This document shows positions 44,369-52,707 of a stretch of 64,000 nt of DNA, piece after piece. The notes under the pieces are model-generated. The model worked only from the letters and a program-made list of their open reading frames with translations. It did no database searches and was not told the origin of the DNA. Within the stretch, counting starts at the first letter, position 1. Each line of letters starts with the position of its first letter. The translations under genes were made by a program, and so were the position numbers. This stretch comes from CAVQCA01 sp963710815 (lineage in GTDB: Bacteria > Pseudomonadota > Gammaproteobacteria > UBA9214): positions 62,001-126,000 of the forward strand of contig CAVQCA010000048.1 in NCBI GenBank assembly GCA_963710815.1. The letters run 5' to 3'.

Positions 44369-45346
44369 CTATTTTGCCCGCAGCCTTTTCGCCAGCGTCA
44401 TGACCAGTGGTCTCAGTTCCCTGTGTTTCAGCCGTTTTACCGCTTCCTTCGGTGTGATCCACTCGCGGGCGCGGTGGTTCTCCTCCCATTTCCTCTCCGG
44501 CACGAGGTGGGTGACTTCCATGGCGAAGACCTCGACGCTGCAGCTGGCGCTCCATTTTCTGCAGGTATAGACGCCGAGGGGTTCGGCGAAGACCCGCCCT
44601 TCGGCGCCGGCTTCCTCCCAGGCTTCCTTGGCGGCGGATTCACGGGATGACAGCCCCGGTTCCTTGATGCCCTTGGGAATGACCCAGTGCTTGTTTCGGC
44701 TTGAGGATATGACGAGGATCTCCGGCTTGCCATGGCGCATCCGAAAGGGGATCACGGCGGACTGGGCGTAGTAGTAGGCCGGACGTGTGCGCCACTCGGG
44801 GCCATGCAAGGCGGGAAACGGGAATTTGGGCGGTAGCGCGGCGGGGCGGGTGAAACCCGCCAATTCCCCGCAACCGGCCGCCAGGCGGCGCCAGTCATCC
44901 GGCATGACGAGTCGGGCCAGCGTCGCCGTCGACATCAACTTGCCTTTCTGGTCAGCGGCAATTCCATTCGGTGTCAGGAAGGCAAGCAATTCCTCCAGCC
45001 CCGGATTGTGCCCGACCAGCAACACCCGTCGCGCCCGTACCGGACAGTCGGCGAGGAGGGTGAGCAGATCATCGAGGCGCGTCTCGTAGAGACGTTCATC
45101 CATGTGGATGGCGCGCATGCCGATCCCCATCGTCTTGCAGACCTTGGCGGCCGTCGCGCCGGCGCGTTCGGCCGGCGAACTCACCACGTGATCGGGCACC
45201 AGGCCCTGGCGCATCAGCCAGCTTCCCACCCGTTGGGCGGTGAGCTTGCCATGGAGTTTCAGTGGACGGTGAAAGTCGTCGGCGCCGGTGCTCCAGTCGG
45301 ATTTGCCGTGGCGCAGCAGTAGCAGTTCACGTTGCATGGTGGTCAT
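44369..45346 (-). CDS. Histidine phosphatase (SixA-like) fused to a NUDIX hydrolase
   Basis: A 325-residue two-domain protein. Residues 1-165 are a SixA-type histidine phosphatase with the RHGKSDW catalytic motif, a VVSSPAERA loop and the second catalytic His in LLVGHNPGLEELLAF. Residues 185-325 are a NUDIX domain with KGIKEPGLSS and KEAWEEAGAEG; the box keeps the catalytic EE pair but the first Glu is Leu. The EPG after the first Gly recalls diphosphoinositol and diadenosine polyphosphate hydrolases. Mycobacterial MutT1 has the same two domains in the opposite order. Substrates such as Ap4A or polyphosphate-related compounds are inference, supported by the polyphosphate genes alongside. ATG 45337 is the alternative start. 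Confidence 0.85.
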   Translation of the reverse strand: MTTMQRELLLLRHGKSDWSTGADDFHRPLKLHGKLTAQRVGSWLMRQGLVPDHVVSSPAERAGATAAKVCKTMGIGMRAIHMDERLYETRLDDLLTLLADCPVRARRVLLVGHNPGLEELLAFLTPNGIAADQKGKLMSTATLARLVMPDDWRRLAAGCGELAGFTRPAALPPKFPFPALHGPEWRTRPAYYYAQSAVIPFRMRHGKPEILVISSSRNKHWVIPKGIKEPGLSSRESAAKEAWEEAGAEGRVFAEPLGVYTCRKWSASCSVEVFAMEVTHLVPERKWEENHRAREWITPKEAVKRLKHRELRPLVMTLAKRLRAK

Positions 45347-45395
45347 CTGTTGAGCGTGACATGAAGGGCACCTGGTTAAGCCCCAGGCATGATAA

Positions 45396-45472
45396 ATAGC
45401 CACGGAGGCACACGGAAGACACGGCAAGAAGAGCGTATATTTCGTGTCTTTCCGTTTGCTTCCGTGGCCATG
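45396..45472. repeat. Second-family inverted repeat, short loop
   Basis: AGCCACGGAGGCACACGG (from 45398) and its imperfect complement ending in TTCCGTGGCCA (to 45470) form a hairpin with about a 12-nt loop. It shares the CCACGGA and ACACGGAAGA units with the element at 44051. A decayed relative may lie at 45575-45645 (ACGGAAAC, CTTCCGCGG). The 45347-45732 gap has no gene that I can support. Confidence 0.65.
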
Positions 45473-45732
45473 TGTACGTCATTCGGGATGACATGCGGTA
45501 TTCAAGTGCCATTGGAGCGTGGCATTATTCACGATCCGCCCGGGTATGTCTTGCGTCCATTTTCCGGCAGGCACGGAAACATTCGAAAAAAAGACGCAAC
45601 CGGGAAAGACCCGTATCGTTCCGTCTGCTTCCGCGGTTATTCAATCACGGATGGAAGCGTCTTGCCTGGGCGGGAATTTTCATGGTTGTTGACGGACGCC
45701 GGGGATGCGCGCGGACGACACTGAACGCATCA

Positions 45733-46929
45733 TCAGCCGAAGACCGCGCGGGACGAACCCTTGAAGTCTCTGGCGAGGATTTCGATGATGATGCGCATGA
45801 TCTCGCGAAATACCTTGTCCCGGTCATTGTTGTCGACGATGGGGATATTGGTTCTGTCGGCCTCGGACAGGAGATAGGACTGCAGGTTCCAGATCTCGTC
45901 GAAATGCTTGAGATACCGTTCCGAGCGACGCTGCGGCACATCGGTGCTGCGTCCGCTGATGCGCCGCTGCAGCCGCTTGCGCTTCAGGATGCCGAGCATG
46001 ATCGGAATGACCACCGCTTCCTTGTCGATCTTCAGCTTTTCGATGAAAGCGGGGTTTATGTGCACGCCTTCCATGACCAGCGCGACCCGTTCACGCAAGG
46101 CGCGTTGTATCACCGCCTCGATCGCCACGGAAAGCAGGTCCGCCTGGGCCCGGTAGCCGTGTATGAGCAGCGTCTCGGGTACCTTGGTAAAGGCCTTCGG
46201 CTGGCCGGGCAGCGCGCTCCAGGCGGCGAATGACGAGGTATGCAGGACCGGCAGCAACTGTTTCGGGAGCATGGTGCGCATGACCTCGCGGAGCATGTCG
46301 GTCGACTGCGTGCGTACGATATCGAGATGACTCGCCAGCATGGTGGCGACCGTGCTTTTCCCGCAGCCCGCCGTGCCGCCGATCAGGAAAATCAGCGGCC
46401 GGCCGCTGTTGACGAAATCCCTCCAGATCAGCCAGCGCTGCGCCACGGCGGGTCCAAGCTTGTGTGACTGCCTGAGGTAGCGATAGGTCAGGTTGCCGAG
46501 ATGCCGGGAGGAGATCCGATCGATGTAGCGCCCGTTCAGATGCTTGTAGACCGTGGTGACGATCTCCATGGCTTCCTCGCTCTCCAGCCCGATGGTTTCC
46601 AGACGTTGCTGGTATTCCAGCCTCGAGAACGGCCGCAGCGTACCGTCTCTCTGCTCGACCTGGATATTGAGCGCAAGCAGTGACCGGCGTCCGGCGTAGC
46701 GGGTTGCCACGCCGGGCCGCTTTATCCGCTTCAGGTGCTCGATGACCCTGCGGCGCAGTTGCGCGGTGGTGATCGAGTGCTGGTCGTTGATGCTGGAACG
46801 GATATCCGCCGAGAGCAGGTAGGCCTCCTTGAAGGGCAGCCCCGCATCCTGCAGGGAGCTTATCAGGATACCGCGAAGAAACGGGACACGGGTATTGTCC
46901 TCCTGATCTTCAACCAGGATTTTGGCCAT
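45733..46929 (-). CDS. 2-phosphoglycerate kinase-like P-loop protein with ATP-cone
   Basis: A 398-residue cytoplasmic protein. The N-terminus (about 1-90) looks like an ATP-cone regulatory domain: ILVEDQEDNTRVPFLRGILI and SSINDQHSITTAQLRR. A kinase domain follows, with the P-loop LIGGTAGCGKSTVA near residue 182 and VALVMEGVHINPAF near 292. The arrangement resembles archaeal 2-phosphoglycerate kinases, which make 2,3-bisphosphoglycerate from 2-phosphoglycerate and ATP. In a bacterium the product and purpose are not established, and another phosphoryl acceptor is possible. It is divergent from the polyphosphate:AMP phosphotransferase gene and shares the 148-nt promoter gap with it. Confidence 0.78.
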   Translation of the reverse strand: MAKILVEDQEDNTRVPFLRGILISSLQDAGLPFKEAYLLSADIRSSINDQHSITTAQLRRRVIEHLKRIKRPGVATRYAGRRSLLALNIQVEQRDGTLRPFSRLEYQQRLETIGLESEEAMEIVTTVYKHLNGRYIDRISSRHLGNLTYRYLRQSHKLGPAVAQRWLIWRDFVNSGRPLIFLIGGTAGCGKSTVATMLASHLDIVRTQSTDMLREVMRTMLPKQLLPVLHTSSFAAWSALPGQPKAFTKVPETLLIHGYRAQADLLSVAIEAVIQRALRERVALVMEGVHINPAFIEKLKIDKEAVVIPIMLGILKRKRLQRRISGRSTDVPQRRSERYLKHFDEIWNLQSYLLSEADRTNIPIVDNNDRDKVFREIMRIIIEILARDFKGSSRAVFG

Positions 46930-47077
46930 AATTCACGGTACCTGTTAATGTATTCCGGCAGCCTTCCGGGAGGCGAACGAGCGTTGACATTATAGGATGA
47001 TTTCTTTGTGCTGGCACTTGGCCCGCGGCCTGGTTCAATCAGCGTGGTTTTATGCAGTTTGAGGAGGTGAGCAGTCA

Positions 47078-48658
47078 ATGTTCAGGACGGCGGAACTCGG
47101 ACAAAAGATACCGAAAAGCGATTATAAGCAGCGTGAGCCGATATTGAGGCAGGAACTCCTGGAGCTGCAGAGGGATCTTTGCCAGAGCTGCGGGTTTCCG
47201 GTGATTATCGTGTTTGCCGGCGTCGACGGCGCCGGCAAGAGCGACACGGCGAACATTCTCAATAAATGGATGGATCCCCGCTGGATCATTACCCGGGCCT
47301 ATGATGATCCCTCCGACGAAGAGCGGGAGCGGCCCGAATACTGGCGCTACTGGCGTGATCTGCCTCCCAAGGGGCGCATCGGCCTGTTTCTGAGTTCCTG
47401 GTATTCGCGGCCACTGCTCGAGCATGTCTACGAGAAGGACACCGATGCCGTGTTCGAGGATCGGCTGGACCGCATTCTGGCTTTCGAAAAGGCGCTCGCC
47501 GACGATGGCGCGCTTATCCTCAAGTTCTGGATGCACCTCAGCCGTGATGCCCAGAAGCGCCGCCTGAAAAAACTCGAGAAAGATCCCCTGACGAGCTGGC
47601 GTGTCACCCAGCGCGACTGGGACCACTGGCATATCTATGACCGCTTCGAGTCCGCGGCGGAACGCGCCATCATGCGTACCAGCACAGGCAATGCGCCCTG
47701 GACGATCGTCGAGGGCGAGGATCCCTGTTATCGTAGCCTGACGGTCGGCATGATCGTCCGGGATGAAATCCGCAAGCACATCGATGAATTTTGCAAGAAA
47801 AGGAAGATGATGGAGGAGTTGTCCCTGACTGCCGCGCCGGGCGGGCGCAACGGGCAGCCCCTGAATACGGCGTCGGGCGAGTCGGAGACACCTGGCGCAT
47901 CGGGTGTGAATGCCCCCTTGCGCGTCGCCACGGTGCTGTCCAGCCTGGACATGTCGCTGACGCTCAACAGGAATGCCTACAAGCGCAGTCTGCATGAACA
48001 GCAGTCGCGGCTCAACCTGTTGCATCGCAAGGCCCTGAAGAAAAACACCTCGACCATCCTCCTGTTTGAAGGGCCGGACGCCGCCGGCAAGGGCGGCGCC
48101 ATCCGCCGCATTACCGAGGCGCTGCATGCCCGTCATTACCAGGTGATACCGACCGCCGCGCCAACGGATGAGGAAAGGGCGCAGCATTACCTGTGGCGCT
48201 TCTGGCGCCACCTCTCCCGCGTCGGACGCATCACCCTGTTTGATCGCAGCTGGTACGGGCGCGTGCTGGTCGAGCGTGTCGAGGGATTCGCCACCGAGGA
48301 GGAGTGGCGTCGCGCCTACACGGAGATCAATGAATTCGAGCAGCAATTGAACCGGCATGGCATCGTCCTGCTGAAATTCTGGATCCATGTCACCAAGGAT
48401 GAGCAGTTGAAGCGTTTCAGGGAGCGCGAGTCGACGCCCCACAAACAGTGGAAGCTTACCGAGGAAGACTGGCGCAATCGCGAGAAATGGGATGACTACG
48501 AGGTGGCGGCCAATGATCTCGTCGAGCACACGAGTACCAGCGCGGCGCCCTGGATCATCGTGGAAGGCAACGACAAGAGTTATGCCCGCATCAAGGTCAT
48601 CAGTTCGCTGTGCGACCGGCTGGAAGGTGCGCTGAAAAACGGCAAGGACGTCAAGTAG
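47078..48658 (+). CDS. pap: Polyphosphate:AMP phosphotransferase (two PPK2 domains)
   Basis: PAP-type enzymes transfer phosphate from polyphosphate to AMP to give ADP. The 526-residue product holds two PPK2 domains, as in the Acinetobacter enzyme. The first has the P-loop GVDGAGKS (48-55) and lid residues RGRPEYWRYWRDLP-like (here ERPEYWRYWRDLP). The second has GPDAAGKGG near 333 and the RVGRITLFDRSWYGRVLVERV strand region around 385. Double-domain PPK2 (class II) usually phosphorylates nucleoside monophosphates. GAGGAGG lies about 10 nt before the ATG. It would recycle AMP with phosphate from the PPK1 product encoded downstream. Confidence 0.92.
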   Translation: MFRTAELGQKIPKSDYKQREPILRQELLELQRDLCQSCGFPVIIVFAGVDGAGKSDTANILNKWMDPRWIITRAYDDPSDEERERPEYWRYWRDLPPKGRIGLFLSSWYSRPLLEHVYEKDTDAVFEDRLDRILAFEKALADDGALILKFWMHLSRDAQKRRLKKLEKDPLTSWRVTQRDWDHWHIYDRFESAAERAIMRTSTGNAPWTIVEGEDPCYRSLTVGMIVRDEIRKHIDEFCKKRKMMEELSLTAAPGGRNGQPLNTASGESETPGASGVNAPLRVATVLSSLDMSLTLNRNAYKRSLHEQQSRLNLLHRKALKKNTSTILLFEGPDAAGKGGAIRRITEALHARHYQVIPTAAPTDEERAQHYLWRFWRHLSRVGRITLFDRSWYGRVLVERVEGFATEEEWRRAYTEINEFEQQLNRHGIVLLKFWIHVTKDEQLKRFRERESTPHKQWKLTEEDWRNREKWDDYEVAANDLVEHTSTSAAPWIIVEGNDKSYARIKVISSLCDRLEGALKNGKDVK

Positions 48659-48699
48659 GCATCGGCTCGCGGGGGCGGCCCGGAGTCAACCGGAGTTCA

Positions 48700-48805
48700 A
48701 CCATCAACGTCGTATTCACCGCAGAGACGCGAAGGACGCAGAGGAAATTCTTAACGGGAATAATCGAATGCTTTGTATTCCCGGCGCCTCTGCGGTGAGT
48801 TTGTT
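48700..48805. repeat. Hairpin element copy 8
   Basis: It starts about AACCATCAACGTCGTATTCA and ends at the parA stop. Arms at about 48716-48744 and 48775-48798 are CACCGCAGAGACGCGAAGG and a diverged complement. The loop TTCTTAACGGGAATAATCG is related to the consensus. It separates convergent pap and parA and could terminate both. Confidence 0.8.
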
Positions 48806-49582
48806 TCAGAGGCCGTAGCGGTCCTCGATGAGGTCGGCGTCATGGAGTTGCCGCTTCACGTCGGCCCACAGGTTTTCATAGCATTGAGCGGCCCAGCTTC
48901 GCCCCGCGAAACTTCCCAGTGGCGCACGGAAGACGCCCATGCGTTCCACCTCGCTGGTATAGGGGATGGCGGTGCCGAGCAGGCCGGTCATGTAGTCGGG
49001 CGGATTATCCACGATCTCGCGATGCAGCTGCTTGCGGCGGTCGGCCATAGCGAAAAAGGGCAGCACCTTGAGGGAGCCGAGATCCTGCGCGGCGAGAAAT
49101 TTCCTGATCTGCCGGTAGGTGCGCAGCGACAGCGGCGTCGGGATGGTGGGCACCAGCACCGCATCCGCCGCGTAGAACACGTTCTCGGACACCAGTGAAA
49201 TGCTGGGGGGGCAGTCCAGGAACACATAATCGTATTCGCCGGCCAGCGGTTCCAGCAGCTGGTGCAGCCGGCGCTCGGGTTTCTTCGTGTGTTCCAGGAA
49301 GAGATCCATGTTGCGGTAGGAAAAGTCCGCCGGCAGGAGATCGAGACCCTCGTAGTCGGTGCCCCGAATGCAGTCTTCCAGATCACGCTTGCCCGAGACC
49401 AGGCGTTTGCCGCCCCCCTTGATTTTGGGTTTGATACGAAAATAGAAGCTTGCCGCGCCCTGGGGATCGAGGTCCCAGACCAGCGTCGGGGCACCCTCGT
49501 GTGCAGCCAGGTAGGCGAGGTTGACAGACGTCGCCGTTTTGCCGACACCGCCCTTGATGTTGTACGTGGCCAGTACCTTCAC
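48806..49582 (-). CDS. ParA/MinD-type ATPase coupled to a CHAD protein
   Basis: A 258-residue ParA-family ATPase. The deviant Walker A KGGVGKT is at 10-16, the A' motif LVWDLDPQGAA is near 34-44, and Walker B YVFLDCPP is at 119-126. It lacks the N-terminal helix-turn-helix of plasmid ParA, and no parB gene or parS-like repeat is nearby. The start is GTG 49582, overlapping the stop of the CHAD gene (GTGA), so the two are translationally coupled. ParA-type ATPases outside partition loci position cargoes such as carboxysomes and chemoreceptor clusters over the nucleoid. Coupling to a polyphosphate-binding domain suggests polyphosphate granules as cargo, which is inference. Confidence 0.88.
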   Translation of the reverse strand: MKVLATYNIKGGVGKTATSVNLAYLAAHEGAPTLVWDLDPQGAASFYFRIKPKIKGGGKRLVSGKRDLEDCIRGTDYEGLDLLPADFSYRNMDLFLEHTKKPERRLHQLLEPLAGEYDYVFLDCPPSISLVSENVFYAADAVLVPTIPTPLSLRTYRQIRKFLAAQDLGSLKVLPFFAMADRRKQLHREIVDNPPDYMTGLLGTAIPYTSEVERMGVFRAPLGSFAGRSWAAQCYENLWADVKRQLHDADLIEDRYGL

Positions 49583-51159
49583 GTCGTTGTCTCCCGTTCG
49601 TCCGGAATACATCCGGTAAACAGCTCCCGGTAATGGTCATGATTCGAGGACGAGTCGAATTTCCCGAATCGGTCCGCGAATTCCTCATGCGCCGCCTCCT
49701 GTCGTCGCTCCAGCTCGTCGATCAGCATGCCCATCGCGAGCAGCGTATCCGGCGGTGCATCGCCCTCGGCCGCCATCTGATGGCTGAAATGCTTGAGGGT
49801 CGCGATCTGTACGGTGCAATCCTGGTAAGCGCCGAGGTTGTCCTGCAGCGACTTGAGTGCGCGTATCGGCGACTTGATACGCCGTGGCGGGAAGAGACTC
49901 TGAAAAAACTCCATCAGGTAACGCAGTTTCTTGCAGGTCTTGCGCAGCTCATGCAGCGCCTCTGGAGGTGAATCCGCGGTGATGGCGCGCCCCTCATCCA
50001 GGCTGCGTTGATAGATGTGCCAGATACGTTCGCAGGCGACCTCCAGCACGGGACGGGTCGCGTTGGGCAGGGTTGAACGGTTCGGTACGGGTCGCCGGAG
50101 GAACTCCCGCCAGTTGTTGACCACACGGCGGTAGCGCACGCTGTCCAGTGCCTTCACCATGGCCTGTTGTTCGATACGCCGGTGCCTGTCGAGGAAACCA
50201 CGCAGGGGCTCGATATCCGCCCGTGCGGAAACGGGCAGGCTGGCCCGGTAGCTATCGAAATTCAAGAGGTAGACATCGAGGTCCCGCACCGGCGTAGTGA
50301 TCTGGCCGAGCCAGGCGAACTCGGACTTGTAGTGGTTTACCGTACGCAGCGGCAGCACACCCTTGATCTGGGTCAGCGCGGACCGGGTGCGGCGCACGGC
50401 CACGCGAAAATCATGCAGAAACTCGGTATCGGTGCCGGCGCGCGCACCGGCCTCGTTGGCTTCCATGATGTCGAGCAGTCTCAGCAGAATGCGCCTGGCC
50501 GCCTGGTCGGCGCGCATGTCATCCTCGAGGTGCAGATCCAGCCGGGATGTGTAGCCGCTCGGCGTATTTCCGACCTTCGCCAGCGCCGTCAGCATGAGGT
50601 CATCGCCCGCCGGCGCCAGTCCCAGACCCTCCAGCGCCTTCACGAGCTGTTTGCAGGGCTTCTGATAGCCCCTTACCGGTATTACGACAGCACGCCGGTC
50701 GAGTGCGAGCGATCGGGCGCCGTCCGGGCGGCGCACCGAGTTATCCTCGAAAGCCACCCGGGCCACGGTTTTGTCGTTCCGGTTCAGCACCCGCAGGGTG
50801 TGGACCCGGGAGGTGATGGTGACCAGCGGTACCAGCTCACGCATTTCCATGATGGCATCAAGACGCTCACGCAGCCGGCCCGGCGGCAGGTCCCGTGCAA
50901 AGCGCGGGGCCTTGTCGAGAATGATCTGTTCGCGTCGTTTGTCTGCGGACAGGGCGCGCCATATCAGCCGGTAGTGTTTTCCGTCGTGGAGTCCCTCGAG
51001 GATGGCGGCCGCGCCGTGCACTCGCCAGTCGAAGCTGTCGAAGCAGGTACGCCGCACGACGGCAGGCGGTTCCGCTTCGAGGTGCAGGCTTTGCTGAAGC
51101 CTTGCCTGCACGTCCCCGGATTTCAGCTCCTCGGGAATAATAAACTCGAAACGCATCAT
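49579..51159 (-). CDS. CHAD domain protein with degenerate CYTH-like N-terminus
   Basis: A 526-residue protein. The C-terminal part (about 215-500) is a CHAD domain: helices with conserved His and basic residues, for example LHDFRVAVRRTRSAL and ALHELRKTCKKLRYLMEFF. CHAD domains bind polyphosphate and target granules. The N-terminal 200 residues have the length and strand pattern of a CYTH tunnel domain, which often precedes CHAD, but the ExExK motif is replaced by FEFII, so catalysis is unlikely. I chose ATG 51159 (MMRFEF); the frame opens at 51243 through unlikely sequence. It is followed by the ParA gene with a 4-nt overlap. Confidence 0.88.
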   Translation of the reverse strand: MMRFEFIIPEELKSGDVQARLQQSLHLEAEPPAVVRRTCFDSFDWRVHGAAAILEGLHDGKHYRLIWRALSADKRREQIILDKAPRFARDLPPGRLRERLDAIMEMRELVPLVTITSRVHTLRVLNRNDKTVARVAFEDNSVRRPDGARSLALDRRAVVIPVRGYQKPCKQLVKALEGLGLAPAGDDLMLTALAKVGNTPSGYTSRLDLHLEDDMRADQAARRILLRLLDIMEANEAGARAGTDTEFLHDFRVAVRRTRSALTQIKGVLPLRTVNHYKSEFAWLGQITTPVRDLDVYLLNFDSYRASLPVSARADIEPLRGFLDRHRRIEQQAMVKALDSVRYRRVVNNWREFLRRPVPNRSTLPNATRPVLEVACERIWHIYQRSLDEGRAITADSPPEALHELRKTCKKLRYLMEFFQSLFPPRRIKSPIRALKSLQDNLGAYQDCTVQIATLKHFSHQMAAEGDAPPDTLLAMGMLIDELERRQEAAHEEFADRFGKFDSSSNHDHYRELFTGCIPDERETTT

Positions 51160-51419
51160 TATCCTGTCCCGTTGCCTGTCCGGTATCGATTCTACCTGCT
51201 GTATACCTTGGTCGGGGGTGCTTCCGTTGCGCCTGGACTGCACGCGATCAGTTCAGGGATGGCTGGTGGTCTCCTTGGCGGTGTACAATTCTGGCACTCT
51301 TGTTTCGGAGGACGCTACGCTGTCACTGCGCGCCATCGAGGAGATCCGAGTAGGCCGCCGTCCTCCGAACGGTTCTACGTCTTGCCCGGACGCGATGTGG
51401 CTATCATAAGACAAGTTAC

Positions 51420-51459
51420 AGAAAAAACGGCATAACCCGCTGCAGCGGGTTATGCCGTT
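51420..51459 (-). terminator. Rho-independent terminator of the secreted-protein gene
   Basis: A 34-bp perfect palindrome (51426-51459, each arm 17 bp with the centre CTGCAG) is followed on the minus strand by six T (51421-51426). It lies 37 nt after the repaired stop of the secreted-protein gene. The rest of 51160-51419 has no gene that I can support. Confidence 0.9.
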
Positions 51460-51495
51460 CCTATCGCAGGTATCAGTTCCGGCGCATGCCAGGAG

Positions 51496-52553
51496 CTACT
51501 TGTTGTTTGGATGCGCCTGGTGATTCCCCTTTTCAAGCGGGCCGGAAACGGTCAACACGACATCGCCCTCGCTGTTCTTATAACGATGCTGGCCGTATCA
51601 TGGACCTTGCCGGGTTCTCCACCGTCAACGAATACGAAATGGATGGTCGCGCCATCTACGCCATTCAGCCGGCCTGTTCCATCCCCCTCAAAGGTGTCGA
51701 ACGGAGCCGTGCGCGGTAGTTGATTGATGGCGGGGTCTTCCGTACAGACCGCATGATCCAGCGAAAGCATATGGAATGCATTATCCGGCCAGTTCACCTC
51801 GATGTTGTTGGGTTCAGCCCGATTGCAATGAATCTCGAAGCCGTGTGTCACCCGCATCCCGTCGGCGGTAAATACACTCCCCCCGCCGGTCATACGCCCA
51901 TCTAATTCCACCAGAGGTTCGATGGTTGCACTCCAGACAAGATAATCGTTGTTGGTACCACCGTAAGGATCGTAGGGCTCGAAGACCAGGTAAGGCGCGG
52001 TCTCATTTGCCTGCGGAATGCCGATGGTCTGTTCGGCGCCGGTGCCGGTGCCGGTGCCTTTCAGATTCTGGATGACAGTTGCACCGATCGCGCCTGGCGT
52101 CGTCCCGAAACTGGCATCCGGATTGGCATAAAGTATGCCTCTTTCCGGTTCATTGCTGCCACCGCCATTGGTATCCAGCGACGAAACCGCGACCGAGACC
52201 CATCGATAGCCGGCCGGCAGCGCCAGCGTTATGATTTCCGTCTGGTCGGCATTATCCAGTTCATTCACATCCCCATCGTCAGCAGCGCAGGGTGCCTCAT
52301 CCGGATTGCAGACGCCAAGACCCCGATCCCCTGTGGAATTCCGCCGAAAGAGATTGGCGTCCGCCCAGCCGCCACCGTCAAGATAATAGCCGTGGACTGT
52401 CAGACCTGTAGTCGCATCGGTGAAGGTTGGGGAGCCGGTATCCCCCGGGGGGCCACTAAAGTCTATTAGGGTGAGTGCGTTTGATAAACACGGGACGGCA
52501 AACAGAGACAACGCCGCTATGCCACTGATTGCGTTTGCCTTGATTCTCGACAT
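51496..52553 (-). CDS. Secreted protein of unknown function, frame break near C-terminus
   Basis: A secreted protein of about 350 residues. A signal peptide (about 1-26, ending SNA) leads into a domain with aromatic and Asn/Asp-rich strands. From about residue 235 comes a domain starting MTGGGSVF with HGFEIHCN and HFVFVDGGEPG, a pattern I recognise from secreted bacterial proteins without a known role. The raw frame stops at 51552, but adding one base near 51577-51583 extends it by a native-looking tail (GDVVLTVSGPLEKGNHQAHP) to a TAG at 51496-51498. The terminator follows directly, which supports this repair. GAGGAG precedes the ATG. No partners are known. Confidence 0.78.
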
Positions 52554-52593
52554 GGTGCTCTCCTCATACTGTTGTTATATAAATATTAGGTAT

Positions 52594-52624
52594 TTTATAT
52601 GGTTTATTATCAAAATGCCGTCAA
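52594..52624 (-). promoter_or_regulatory. Promoter of the secreted-protein gene
   Basis: On the minus strand TTGACG (52624-52619, five of six) and TATAAA (52599-52594, five of six) are separated by 19 nt, a little long. They lie in a strongly A/T-rich gap, 41-71 nt before the start codon at 52553. Confidence 0.5.
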
Positions 52625-52707
52625 ATACCCGACATTGATTTACAACGATAGCGCATATCCGTTTCTTGTCAAGAATACAGGGTTGTCGACCGACCTGGTG
52701 TATGCAA

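Noticed and set aside
48806..49582. A chromosomal or plasmid ParAB partition locus.
   Set aside because: No ParB gene or parS-like iterons nearby, no replication genes, and the partner is a CHAD protein.
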